This document shows positions 11,415 through 22,607 of a stretch of DNA of 64,000 bases, in pieces. Origin of the DNA: Ceratodon purpureus. Lineage: Eukaryota; Streptophyta; Bryopsida; Pseudoditrichales; Ditrichaceae. Numbering within the stretch: position 1 is the first letter of the stretch; every line of letters begins with the position of its first letter. Location: positions 13,020,430 to 13,084,429 of the forward strand of contig CM026427.1 of the NCBI GenBank assembly GCA_014871385.1, written 5' to 3'. A program made the position numbers and the translations under genes. The notes below the pieces were generated by a model. The model ran no database searches. It saw only the letters and a list, made by a program, of their open reading frames with translations, and was not told the origin of the DNA.

Positions 11415-14400
11415 ATGGCGAGCCAGATGAAGCCGAGGGCGCCTGCGCAGCACAAGAAGAAGCGCAAGGATGCGGGGCCTGAGAAGCACGGGCTTAGTTT
11501 GGGGGACCAGATGGAGCAGAACCAGGAAGCTTTGCCCCCGAAGCGGAGGCATCCGAGGAACCGCAACCGACAGCAGGCGCAGGATGAGGTGCTGGCTGGT
11601 TCCGATTCCTACGCGTAGATTTGATGTGGTTTCGGAGGTTTTTGTTTTTTAAGTGGGTGACGTTGTATTTGTGAAGTTGCTCCGTTCTATCTCGAGTACT
11701 ATTGTGGTTTTATATAATGTGATTGCTTTGGTTTTTGCAGTATGTTACTCCAGTAATGAGTAATAAAATTCTAGGTGAAGCTCGGATGCAGCAATTGGAA
11801 ATTGATAACGAAAGGTGATTTTCACTCATTCTCTTAGGTTACCGAGTTTTGGCGAATTGTGTACTTCAGGGAGAAAGCTCTGAATAATTAGTTGAGAGAT
11901 TTTTTTGTAAATTGTGTTCGGGCCCAAGTTTGGTGTTCGAAGTTTGCTTTAGTCAAGCTTTAGGAGTCGAGCGCAATAGAATTATTCCAAGACATTATGC
12001 AGCTCTGACTGTTAAGGTTAACGGGACATTAAGTTGAGTTCATGATGTAGACATTGTGCAAGTCTTCTGGCCGATTTCTTATACTATTTCGTTAGATTTG
12101 TATCCCAATTTTTACAATTGCGGGACCTGAGAGTGTACAATTATTCAGGGATGAAGAAACAGGGGTAGCAGCTACGAGGAGAGCTTTTACTGCAGTTGTT
12201 CCCGACCAGAGAATGGATAGTGATAGTGATAATGACGAGGACGGATTTTCAGATGGAGAAGATATACCGGAGGAATTTGAGGTAAGTCTATTTCTTCGTA
12301 AAGACTCAAATTTACTCGGGGTTTCTCCGTGCTAGTTGGGGTTTGCGAGTGTGGTTGATATATGGCAGTATCACTTGACACATATCTAAAACTAAATTGC
12401 AGGAAGTGACAGAGGAAGATGAGAGAATTATTTCAATGTTCATGGCTTCTGATGCTGCCCCACAACGGACATTAGCTGATATTATCATGGAGCGGATCAA
12501 TGACAAGGGTGGCGATGCCATGGTTGCTACTGAAGAAGAAGGTGCGTCTTATTCGTAAATCTGTATATTCGTGATAATATTCACGTGCGAAATCAGTAAA
12601 GCATCTTCCAGATGTATATGACTAATCTGTCATGGAGAAAAAATGGTCAAAGGGTAGTTATCTCTTTTTTTCCCCGTCTTGACATCTCATGAAAAAACCT
12701 GTGGCTTGTATTAATACAGGTGGAGGCCGAACAATTCCGGGGGTAGACAGCAAAGTTATAGAGGTTTATCAAGGGTAGGTCTTTCAACCATTAAACTTTC
12801 GTCCTTGCAAGGTGTCATGCACTGGACAGCATGAACTGGCACACATGTTGTCTATTCAACTTGTGTTGGTCTATTCAACTTGTGTAGGTTGGTGAGAGAC
12901 ATGTTTTACCAAGGCAAGTAGGATACTCATTAAACAAATTCAAATCAGCAATGAATTTTTCTGAGCTGTTGTGATTTTGCTGTACAGGGTGGGCAAGTTG
13001 TTGAGTAGATACAGGGCGGGCAAATTACCGAAAGCTTTCAAGATTATTCCGTCACTTTCCAACTGGGAGGATGTGCTCTTTCTTACCGAGCCTGAGAGAT
13101 GGTCTCCAAATGCTATGTACCAGGCCACTAGGGTTTTCGCTTCTAACTTGAATGCCCGTATGGCTCAGCGCTTTTACAATTTGGTGCTTTTACCACGAAT
13201 TCGGAATGACATTAGGGAGCATAAGAGGCTTCACTTCGCACTTTACCAAGCTATGAAGAAGGCTGTCTACAAACCATCAGCTTTTTACAAAGGCCTGCTA
13301 CTACCCCTCTGCCAGGTAATGTAGTGCATAAACTTCGTTAGGTCCGAGACTCCCTTTACTCGTTGCTCAGAGGAGTGTCGCTTGATCTTGATACCAGCCT
13401 GTACGAAGTCCTTAAACTCTAACAGTAATTTGGAGGACGCTCTTCATATCGAATACGTCTTGATATTTGGCAGTCTCAGTATGTTACGCTACTTTCAACG
13501 GAGATTTACCAATAGGTTCACATTAAAGGTTTGCCATCTGTTTCACTCATCGGTTTCCGGTGGATTGCAGTCAAGAACATGCAACTTGCGAGAGGCTGTT
13601 ATTATTGGAAGCGTTCTTCAAAAGGTTTCTATTCCCGTTTTGCACTCCAGGTAAGACACGATCAAATGAAGACCACCGAGTAAATAGTCCGTACTTGTCA
13701 TACTTGAGATCCGTTGATTCTGTATGTTACCCTGCCGTCGTCACCCAATTGACATTTTTGTTTTCTGGTTTCGAGTCTACCTCTGGACTTATTTCCTGGT
13801 TTAATTATCCTTCTTGTAGTCGTCATAGGGTGATAGCCTCTTTCAGACTCGATTGTTGAATGCAAATGTAGATTTCTAATTCTGCCATCTAACATATTGT
13901 GTCTGTGTATTTCACCAGTGTTGCACTTCTGAAAATCGCAGAGATGGAGTATTGTGGCACAAACAGGTAAATAATTTTAATATGAAGAGATACACCGCTT
14001 TGTAACCATAAGAAATAGCTTCACGCTTTCAAACCTTTTAAACCAAAAATAAGCTCTTTGTTCTTTCAACGGTTTTGCAGCTATTTCTTGAAGCTCTTAT
14101 TGGATAAGAAGTATGCTCTGCCATACAGAGTACTGGATTCAGTCTTGGCCCATTTTGTACGGTTTATTGAGGATGATCGAGACCTGCCTGTTATTTGGCA
14201 CCAATCCCTTCTCACATTTATTCAGAGGTAACAAACTTGTCCTATTTCAAGCATTTCTTATCTATGAATGGGCTGTTAAATCTGATTTCTTAATGAATAT
14301 GCTTGTGCAAGTATCCTCTTGCTTTAATTCCTAAGTCTTCATTGTGTGAAGTTCTCACCTTTAGGCAACAAGGAAGGATGACGAGTCATAGTTCGTATTG

Positions 14401-14848
14401 TCAACATGTGCGGTGGCCTCATAAGTTTCACACGTTTGCACTTTGTTGCAGATACAAGAATGAGTTAAGTGAGGATGACAAGGAGAAGCTGAAGCAGTTG
14501 ATGCGGAAACAAAAGCATTATCTGGTGTGTTTCTGTCCGCGTATTATCACATGAATTATCAGTCATATTCTTTCAAATACTTTCAAATACTTCCAAAACC
14601 TTGTATTTTCACATGTTCTGAGCCATGGGTAGAATCGATTCTTTTCTTTTCATTTTATGCTCATAAAACCTGTGGGATCTTTTATTGTTTAGGTGACACC
14701 CGAGATCCACAGAGAGTTGCTGAACAGCCGAAATCGTGGTCAGAAAGATGAGAATATGTCAGTTATTCCTATGAAGATTGAAAAAGCAGTTGTGGAGGAG
14801 GACATGTGGAATCTACCAGAAGTACAGATTGGCATGGATGAAGATTGA
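11415..14848 (+). CDS. BYSL: Bystin, 40S ribosome assembly factor (11 exons)
   Basis: Bystin/Enp1 is a nuclear factor needed for pre-40S rRNA processing and export. Exons read by phase: 11415-11588, 11741-11814, 12149-12281, 12403-12541, 12720-12774, 12988-13315, 13571-13650, 13919-13966, 14081-14227, 14452-14524, 14693-14848. They join without frame conflict to about 468 residues, close to the usual 440-470. The N-terminus is basic (AQHKKKRKD), followed by an acidic serine stretch ([17 protein letters not shown]). The conserved bystin core has [20 protein letters not shown], then [55 protein letters not shown] and [19 protein letters not shown]. The first donor (GTGCTG) is weak but is the only one keeping phase. 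Telo-boxes lie upstream. No defect seen. Confidence 0.95.
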
Positions 14849-15261
14849 TGCGGTAGCAAATAGGAAGGTCCAGCTATGGACTATCATTGTATCCAATATG
14901 ACAATGACATTAGGTTTTTACTCAGCATAGATAATAGATAGTTACACTTCTCGCGGTGTTTTTCCCACCAACAGGCGGAGGGCACAAACCAAATCCATGT
15001 CCCTGGGACATAATGTAGCAATACAAATTTGTGTGGATTGTTCCACTTTCAATTGTTTTTCTCAGAAATTCTTGAGATTACCACGATGGTTTAATTTGTG
15101 TAAGGCAGAGGCACGAATTATCAGGAGTATCACATATCAACAAGTGGCATCACTCAAATCAAGAGAACTTGGTTTTTGGTTCACTTGCACATGGTTTTGG
15201 TAGGCTCCTAGCTTTGCATGGTAATTCTTATCAACAGTTAGTCGGATTTTTGAGTATTTCT
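14849..15261. other. Bystin 3' flank with a short dispersed repeat
   Basis: Contains the bystin 3' region. The stretch at about 15139-15210 (CAACAAGTGGCATC ... TGGTTCACTTGCACATGGTTTTGG) recurs in the same orientation at about 23647-23712, so a short dispersed repeat is present. Confidence 0.5.
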
Positions 15262-16001
15262 GGGGGAGAGCACAATAAAGTGGACCACAAAGTGCAAAAT
15301 GTGACCACCAACAAGTGAATATGAAGTGTGCTGTTTTTTAAGGCTCAAAGCTGATTTTGAGCATTTTGGTGTAGTTTTTGAGCATTTTAGTCACTTTTTA
15401 GGGTGTCATAAGGTATCTTATATACATCTTCATAAAAAGAATATCTTCAATTGAAACTTAATTTGACCACTAGTTCTAATTCATGAAAATGAACTTTTCC
15501 AAAGTCTTAATTTCTTCATTTGGAGCCATCTATTGTCTTTAGAGGATGTTTTTTTCAATTTGAAAAACAATGTTCGGTGAAAAAAAACGCACAAAAAGTA
15601 CCGTGGAAGTGACCCTCTTAAAAAGTATCCTTGCGGTACTTTTGGAACCCTAAACCAATCAATGAGTATATTAATTGACTATTTTAGAATACTTTTTAAA
15701 CATATAGAGTGCACCGCGAAATTAAAAGTGATTTTGGACAAAACCCTAAACCGTTATGTTCACTTTTCCAAATGACGACCATTCACTTTGCCTGACTTTG
15801 ACGTCTCCGTTTTCCATTGTAAACTCAATATCTTTTCTCGCAACTTTGGGAAGTTGAAGAAGATCAAGTCTACTTTCCGTATCCCAAACTTAATTTTGCA
15901 TCAACATAACGTAAATCCCACTTTCTCTAGTCTTTACAGAAGGGGCTGAAATTGGAAAAAAGATAAGCACTTTTGTGGTTCACTTTATTGTGCTTCCCCC
16001 C
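15262..16001. mobile_element. 740-bp TIR element, copy 1
   Basis: A 740-bp non-coding unit is present here and, same orientation, at 29039-29777, with high similarity end to end. Its ends are inverted repeats of about 28 bp: left GGGGGAGAGCACAATAAAG, right GGGGGGAAGCACAATAAAG when reverse-complemented. This is the structure of a non-autonomous DNA transposon. TTCT occurs on both sides (15258-15261 and after 16001), a possible short target duplication, but the second copy does not confirm the length. Confidence 0.8.
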
Positions 16002-16695
16002 TTCTCCAAGATTTCTTATCCAGATCCCAAAAAGAGGCTCCGAAAGTGACGAAATCTAGCGCTTCGACCTAATTTTAATGGGGAAAACAATGAGACACCG
16101 GAAAATCAAAGCTGGCGCTTGTCCTACTGGCCTTGGATCGGGCGGAGATGAGGATAACCAAATGCATTCAAACCCTGCTAACCGGCATTACTGGAACTGT
16201 GCTTACTAAGCCTATACCGACAGTAAAACTTCCTAGGGCCTGAAACAGTAATTTTGTGTCTGCAGATTGTGCCGACTAACAAACTCGCTTCCCCGGTTTG
16301 AGAGTTCTCTTTCCCACGGCTTTGTCTTCGCATCAGAGCTCCTCCTACACTTGCCACTTTGTGTCTGCAAGGTCATCTTTGCTCAGCTTGTCCAGGTTTT
16401 CTCGTGGAAGAGATCAGAACCAAATTCTGTCAGGTTTTTGTTGATCGAATCTATTTCCAACTTAAAGCAATTTTGGGCTCCTTGTGCCTAGAATTTTACG
16501 ATCTGAGCTTTATCGATGGTTTAGTTCCTGACTAGCGCTTCTGGGTCTGCGGCCCAGCAGTTTGATATCGTTTTGTATTTTACGTTGACAGCAAGGGATT
16601 ATGCATCAGCTGTGCCGGATACAAGTTTAGTCGGTTTTGATAGATAGGGAGGTCATCGTTTATGCACACTTGTGATTTCCGGATTGGGAGGCAGG
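16002..16695 (+). other. Upstream/leader region of LRR-like gene
   Basis: No independent gene is recognised. The sequence lies directly before the ATG at 16696 and probably holds the promoter and 5' leader. Short frames here are not supported. Confidence 0.35.
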
Positions 16696-18402
16696 ATGGC
16701 TGAGGAAGCACCAGGTCCTGTGGAGGTTGAGAACGTCGATTGGCGTCGTCTGGTGTGGCTCCTTTCCCTTCCTTGCGAAACATTTCTGGGTATCCCTTCC
16801 CACGATATCGAGTTCATTTCTGCGTATTTCAGATTGACAGATGGGCTAGTCATCGGCAGTCATATCACCGTCTCACTTAGAATCAATTGGTTACATGAGT
16901 GCTTTCATACAAACGGGGTGAACGGGCGACCACTTCGGAGCCTGAAACGAAGAGAAATATTCTGTGACTTCGATTGTGAGGTGGTTTTGATTGTTCTCGA
17001 GGCCTTGCCGCGGTGCTCTAAATTGACACATGCGAGATTCTCGTTCTGTGGGAACGAACCTTTGGCCGCAGAAAGACTGCTCTTCTTTCTCTGCGAGCGA
17101 CTTACCTTCACACCCGCTTTGGCTTCATTAAACATAGATATCACTTTCCCCCTTCGCAAACCAAAACCTTACAGGGAACGTTCAGTGAAAGATGTACCGG
17201 AGGATGCCACGATCAGAGAATTCTCTCCGATTCTTCTCGTCAGAAATCCAACTCTCAAAACTCTACGCATACATTCTGATTGTCATACGTTTGATTGTGA
17301 GGCTGCCGAGCAGATTGCCCTGTTTCTTCGAGAGAATCCCGGCTTGACATCCTTAGACTTGCGGCTACTGGTTACATCGCCAGAGTTTCTGTTAGATGAT
17401 GTGTGGCTCTTGATCCGGCCGTTGTCCAAGGGGGACAAGAATGCACAACCGTGGCATAAGGTCATCAACCAGACACTGAGGGCGTTGGAATTGAAAAACT
17501 CTGAGGTATCCAACCAGACACTGAGGACGTTGGTATTGAAATTCTTCTTCTGGGAGACGGATTGGCCGGTCAACTTGGCCAAACATGTGCGAGATAGTGG
17601 CGCACTTGTCAAGTCAAGTTTCTTCATGTGTCCTTTTCTACACAAGCTTTCCTTTTCGTTGGTACGCAGAAGCATCGACGACGAAACTGAAGACATTCTT
17701 TCCTTGTCATTTGCAAGACAGAAAATACAAGATTATTTGAATATGTCCTTGACAATGTTAAGCAAGTACCTAGGAGTTGGATCCGAAGCTGTTCATGTCG
17801 TTGCGAATACGAGCTGTAATAGTGATGGACAAGTGGAGCTTTGCATACTCAAGTGTGATGAGAGAGCGTCTGTTTCCACTGTTGCTCACGAAACTGAGAT
17901 CCTCAACTTGGACACTCTGCTGTGGACGATACTCAGGTGTGCTAATTCCGATGTTCTTGTGCTGAAGAATCCCTCTCCTACGGCGGTGCCACCTTACATC
18001 AATTTTTTTCTGGACTCGTCAGGCTATAAACCGACTACTATCAAACTTTTCTGCACTGCCGAAGGTGAGGATCTTGCGCTTCAGAGGGCACGGTTAGGGG
18101 CTGTGGTAGAAAGTTCAGTGAAACGTTACCCAGGATGCAAGCTGCGTGTAGAAATTACACACAAAGACATGTCACTGATTTCAGCTGGAAAGAACTCCGT
18201 CGACATGTGGAGACTTTTTCGTGACTTGAAAGGCTTTGCTTGCTTGCAATCCTTCATAGTGGACAAGTGGGAGCTTCGCTGGGTTGGTGGATCGCTGCGC
18301 CCACTATTCAATGGTGCAGTCATTTGTACCAAAGTCATTGCAGCCACTGCAGGTGAGTCCGACGATTTCGTCTCCGAACCTCCACTTTCAACGAGTCTGT
18401 AA
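16696..18402 (+). CDS. Leucine-rich-repeat-like protein, orphan
   Basis: A single open frame of 568 residues from ATG 16696, in good context (GCAGGATGGC); the frame is open 24 bases further upstream but without an ATG. The middle contains irregular leucine-rich, ribonuclease-inhibitor-like repeats such as LERLLFFL-type helices and NPGLTSLDLRLLV, NQTLRALELKN, NQTLRTLVLKF. The C-terminal part is less repetitive. There is no NB-ARC, kinase or F-box visible. A strong donor (CAG/GTGAGT) occurs at about 18351, so an alternative spliced C-terminus joining a short exon near 18481 is possible. Bryophytes carry many LRR genes related to NLR and Roco proteins, so this may be a related fragment. Function unknown. 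Confidence 0.7.
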   Translation: MAEEAPGPVEVENVDWRRLVWLLSLPCETFLGIPSHDIEFISAYFRLTDGLVIGSHITVSLRINWLHECFHTNGVNGRPLRSLKRREIFCDFDCEVVLIVLEALPRCSKLTHARFSFCGNEPLAAERLLFFLCERLTFTPALASLNIDITFPLRKPKPYRERSVKDVPEDATIREFSPILLVRNPTLKTLRIHSDCHTFDCEAAEQIALFLRENPGLTSLDLRLLVTSPEFLLDDVWLLIRPLSKGDKNAQPWHKVINQTLRALELKNSEVSNQTLRTLVLKFFFWETDWPVNLAKHVRDSGALVKSSFFMCPFLHKLSFSLVRRSIDDETEDILSLSFARQKIQDYLNMSLTMLSKYLGVGSEAVHVVANTSCNSDGQVELCILKCDERASVSTVAHETEILNLDTLLWTILRCANSDVLVLKNPSPTAVPPYINFFLDSSGYKPTTIKLFCTAEGEDLALQRARLGAVVESSVKRYPGCKLRVEITHKDMSLISAGKNSVDMWRLFRDLKGFACLQSFIVDKWELRWVGGSLRPLFNGAVICTKVIAATAGESDDFVSEPPLSTSL

Positions 18403-19104
18403 AGTTCGATTATGTGCAAAATTTGTCCTTCGAACCGTTTCGCTGGCTTACTTGAAGCTTGCCGTGGTGGTTGATGTTACAGAGTATGAGGTCAAGGTAA
18501 AAATGAGCCGCCGATGAGGATTGGAGATGTAGATGTGGCCGAGAGCTAGAACTACTAAAATGCTTCAGCAAGAAGACTACGGCGGTTCTATTAATTTCTT
18601 CTCGGGGCTGCTGCATTGCAAAGCTTTGTAGAATTATTCATGGTTTCTGAATTGTTGATCCTGAGGTGACGATGACGAAGGAGGAGAATGAGGAGGCCTT
18701 CAATTGAAGCATCATGTGTTGCAGGTGTTTCGTTTGCAGGCCCACAAGGCATTGTGCACTTCCAGTCATGCACTGGAGATACTGACGCGAAGATACGTGA
18801 ATACTCCGTTGAAGTTTTCTGAAGTGGATGGTTTGTTCAGTTGCAAAAATATGGGCCCATGTATGGTACGTCTTGTACCAAGATGACCTCTTCTGTGAGC
18901 TCTAGCCCTATTTGCGCATAAAGTAGGACTCGTCTTGTTACTTGCTGATGAACGATCACATCTTTCTTGTAGCACTCTAGTCAAATCTTAACAGGCCCAG
19001 TGAGAAGAATGCGAAGCAATAAACAAAAACAGTTTAGAATCAGAAAAGATAATCATGAGAAAACTTACAAGTACAATCACTGCATCTAGTTCTTGACAGG
19101 ATCA
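18403..19104. other. Region between convergent genes, nothing firm
   Basis: Contains the 3' flanks of the LRR-like gene and of fibrillin 5. A short frame at 18704-18886 is not recognisable as a protein family. Confidence 0.35.
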
Positions 19105-21190
19105 CTACATCCTTTCCAGAAGGAACACATTGCCCTTGTCATCACGACCTATCCGTAGTGTGTCATCGATATATGTGATCTCTAGCCAACCCTCTGGATT
19201 AAATATACTTAGCAATAGCTCATAATTCTTCTGAAACAAAGACAGAAGTTGCTCTGGTACCAATGTGGAGTTCTCAAATTTGATGTTAACCCGCTGCATG
19301 AAACCACATGCACAAGTCAATAGAAGCTTCAAAAACCCTTAATGCAACACTGTAAAGAGTTCATGTTCTCGACTCAAGCATGGCAGTCACTGATCCATAC
19401 ACGAGGCAACAAACTCTCCTACCCGTGCAGATTGTTGGAATCAAATTGAATGAAAAGGAGTAATGTGGACAAGGACAATTTATTTTTTCAACAGATATCT
19501 AATACTTCAGAGCGAAAGATGTTCATGTGACATTCTATCATTTTTGCAATTACGGAAGAAGATAAAACACCTTACAGACGCACCACAACAGTGTTATACA
19601 CTCCCAGTACAGGAGCCGAAGCTTTTAGTTTACTCACCGTTGGTGAGACAATGTTATACGAAGCTTCGATGGTGAAGGAACCCGATAGCATACCAAGCCC
19701 TGCAACGCTGAAGGTCACTTTATTTACTGCCTTTCCCTGCCACCATACACACAGCGTCTTGTTAATTATAATTCCGGACAGTTACTCATCTCCATTTTCG
19801 CCATAGATGGCACAGTAAAACAATATCTCAGACTAGAAAAGACCCATGATTGTGAAGTAGCTCATCTGCAATTTTAAAGCACTTGCATAAAGATGGCGCA
19901 AAGTCGGTTAATTTGCTAAAATCTGAACATCTAACCTGATCAACATCGATGATTTGCACGAAGTCGCCAAGATTGATGAAGTCCCGCAGGCCGAGTTTCG
20001 TCCTCTTAGAACCTAAAATTGAAATGGTACTGTACAAGAGCTTCCACTCGCCTTTCACCTGGTTGACACGAACACCATAGGTCCCAAGCAGACACAGTCA
20101 GGAGGCAGCTAAATCATCCAATTAGGTCCAACAAAATACCTGAAAGGATGGGAATTACATTAATCTAAAGCATAAAAAATCTGTGTGATCCACTTATCTC
20201 GACCTAGAAACTAGCATGATCCACACTGATACTCATCTTGATAGAACCGGATCGACCATGCGACCACAATCCCGAGACTTTCTCACAGCCAGGAACAGAG
20301 CAGATTTCAAGATCACGAAAATGCCTACAAAATGCGGGGCTAATCTACACCTAGATGTTGGCTTCTTCAAAAGCAAGCAATAATCGGCAGCAGTACCACA
20401 GCAGAGAGCAACAGAAAATGAGTGCATGAAATGGGAACCTTGTCCAAGTCGTCAGTTGGCCGAGGAGAAGGACTCGCAGCCTCAAGCAGTTGCAGCAGAC
20501 TCTCAACTTCTGCCTTGCGAGCATTCTGAACTCCAAAAATGCCCCTGTTCAAGCCTGCGTACATGAGGCATTACACCTGCACTCATCCCACAAATTCATC
20601 GGACTACAAGCTTCAAGCTCTCCCATCATCCTCCCTACTCCAAAGCTTACGCTAACCCCTCCAAACTCCACCCTGACTTAAACGTCCAAACTCCAATGCA
20701 CAAATTATAGCCCTATTGCATTGCCGAAGAAACACTCCATCAATCTAAAACCAGACCATGCGATTGTAAATGTAGCTTATCCTTCCCTACAATCCCCATT
20801 CCTCTCCTTCAAATTCCAACACAGCAACAAGGTAATCAACATAGATCGAATAGCAGCATTAGGCAACTGCACACCTTCAAGAGAACCGAGCAATGCTGCC
20901 TTCAAGTCCTCCACAGACGAAAAATCCTCCACAACAAAACTCTCCGCGTTTGCAGTCCCAGAATTCTCCGCCATGGCTTTCACCTTCTCGCCACGCAATC
21001 CTCGCGCCCTGCACTCCTCACCATCCCCCCACACAGTCCTCGTCCGAGACTCGCAAGTAACCTGCAAAACTCTCCTTGACAGAGGAACTGCACTGGTGCC
21101 AAGTACATAACCAATACCTCCGTGACTAGCAGAGAGAGCTTGCAAGACTCCGCATCCTGAAGCTCCAGCTATCATCATCACATGCGCCAT
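19105..21190 (-). CDS. FBN5: Fibrillin 5 (plastid-lipid-associated protein), 5 exons
   Basis: Fibrillins are plastid lipid-binding proteins; FBN5 in angiosperms supports plastoquinone side-chain synthesis by binding solanesyl diphosphate synthase. Minus-strand exons: 21190-20875, 20554-20439, 20058-19936, 19736-19638, 19293-19105, in phase, about 280 residues. The first exon gives an alanine/serine/arginine-rich transit-peptide-like leader, then [14 protein letters not shown]. Diagnostic FBN5 segments follow: [69 protein letters not shown] and, at the end, [20 protein letters not shown] and [19 protein letters not shown]. The ATG at 21190 (GCCATGGCG) is chosen; the frame is open a little further upstream. 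It is divergent from NDUFA1 copy 1, starts 390 bp apart. Confidence 0.93.
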
Positions 21191-21579
21191 GGCTCCCTCA
21201 ATCACCCAAAAACCAAACTCCACATGCACATAACCCCAGACTTTGGGATATTCTAGCAACCAGAGCACTAGACGATGATGTTCAATGCTGACACTCCATT
21301 CCCATTTGCAAATGACAATCGCAACTGGAATTCTAGCAATGAGTGGTGCTCGAAGAAACCCAGCTTGGTAGGAACCCTACTTCATCCAACATGGCTTCGA
21401 CTTTAGCTTTTTCCTGAGGTTTACTAACTTTCTGGGCGATGGACGCTGGGTTTTGTGGCATTGGGTTCATGTCTCAAAGAGCTGGGCATCTCTAGGGTTG
21501 CATTGGAGTGAAGAGAGTTTGGCTTTGTGCTGGTTTTTGTGAATTTTGGTTGGGTTTTGTGTCGGAAAGAGCCGTCACG
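21191..21579. promoter_or_regulatory. Shared intergenic region, FBN5 / NDUFA1 copy 1
   Basis: Only 389 bp separate the two divergent start codons, so both promoters and 5' leaders must lie here. The NDUFA1-proximal half (from about 21371) is duplicated upstream of NDUFA1 copy 2; the FBN5-proximal half is not. Confidence 0.6.
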
Positions 21580-22607
21580 ATGTCGTGGGAGGCTATGCTG
21601 CCCATGGGCATCATCTCCGCCATGATCTTCGTCATGGGGACGTCGCAGTTCGTGATCCACACCTCCATCTACGGCAAGGTACTGATGGGGTGCGATGCGG
21701 GGGAGTGTTTGGGGGTGGGGGAGGGGTGAGGGTTTGGTGGGGGTGAGTGGTGGAGTAGGGTTTCTGACTGGGTGATGGTGTGTGTTGGGTGGCAGCCGAA
21801 GCACCCGAGGCACGATGCGTGGGACCGGGCGATGGACGCGCGGGACGAGCGGCTGAAAGAGGAGTACGAGAAGTCTCAGGTGAGCGCCCATTGAGACCAT
21901 GTTCCTTAGAGAAGGTCATTCATGCTGGGTTCGATTTTCTGATGTCTTGGAGGCGATAGTTTATTTTAACTCTGGCGAGAGGCATTCATGAGGGAGTCGG
22001 TTTCGCTGTTGAGATTATACCCTTTTCAAATTAGTGTGAAAGAATTCGCAATTCTCGGGAATATGAGAATCGACGTCTTCGTGTCTGGGCCTTTGAATTT
22101 CGTTGAGTAGTGTTGGAAACCGGAGTGAAGCTTTTCTTGCAGGAGAATTTGTTTCCGGGTTCTCTTGCACTTGCATTTCTGGCGGCATTTCTCTTAGTTG
22201 GAGATTCGCAGAGAGTGGGATTGGACTATGTGGTCCTGGTCGATTGAGCTTGCATGGAGAAATGTGGAGCTGCCTGTGGAGTCTGGTGCATCTGGTTGTT
22301 CTGCAGCCTGCTTTCAATTTACCCTAGTCGCGCATTACTTAGTGTGATCCGTAGCGTGTCATGGTTAATTGCTTGATCAATACCATTGTCTATCGTGGCT
22401 CTGAATGAAAACAGAGCTTTTTTAGGGTGTCATTGACAGTGGTCTTTCCAACGTGCATTACACTGTTTGATCAAATGATGGGCTTGAAGGGTGAGGACAG
22501 TGTGGTCACTATGGCTGGTGAATTGCTGTTTACTCCTTTTTTGCACAACTTGAATAAACATGACGACGTGTGATAATTATGGTGCCTGTGTGGGTTTGCA
22601 GAAGTAA
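21580..22607 (+). CDS. NDUFA1: Complex I subunit NDUFA1 (MWFE), copy 1
   Basis: Small single-pass accessory subunit of mitochondrial NADH dehydrogenase (complex I). Exons 21580-21678, 21796-21879 and a tiny terminal exon 22602-22607 (one lysine codon and TAA) give 62 residues, the usual size. The N-terminus MSWEAMLPMGIISAMIFVMG provides the membrane helix; the tail PKHPRHDAWDRAMDARDERL is the charged segment typical of plant MWFE. Intron 1 is 117 bp and very G-rich. The terminal exon is inferred from an AG acceptor followed by AAGTAA, supported by the same arrangement in copy 2. Coding exons are identical in the two copies. Confidence 0.88.
21699..21743 (+). other. G-run cluster in NDUFA1 intron 1 (possible quadruplex)
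   Basis: Runs of three to five G recur with one- to seven-base spacers (for example GGGGGTGGGGGAGGGGTGAG). This meets the simple pattern for intramolecular G-quadruplex. The same cluster is at 42649-42693. Confidence 0.55.

Noticed and set aside
11111..11652. Overlapping short frames on both strands around bystin exon 1
   Set aside because: They lie in the leader or are out of frame with the bystin exon that joins in phase to exon 2.
21424..21900. 158-codon antisense frame over NDUFA1 (also 42377-42841 in copy 2)
   Set aside because: Runs through both exons and the G-rich intron of NDUFA1; proline-rich because of the C-rich complementary strand. Conserved only because the duplication is.
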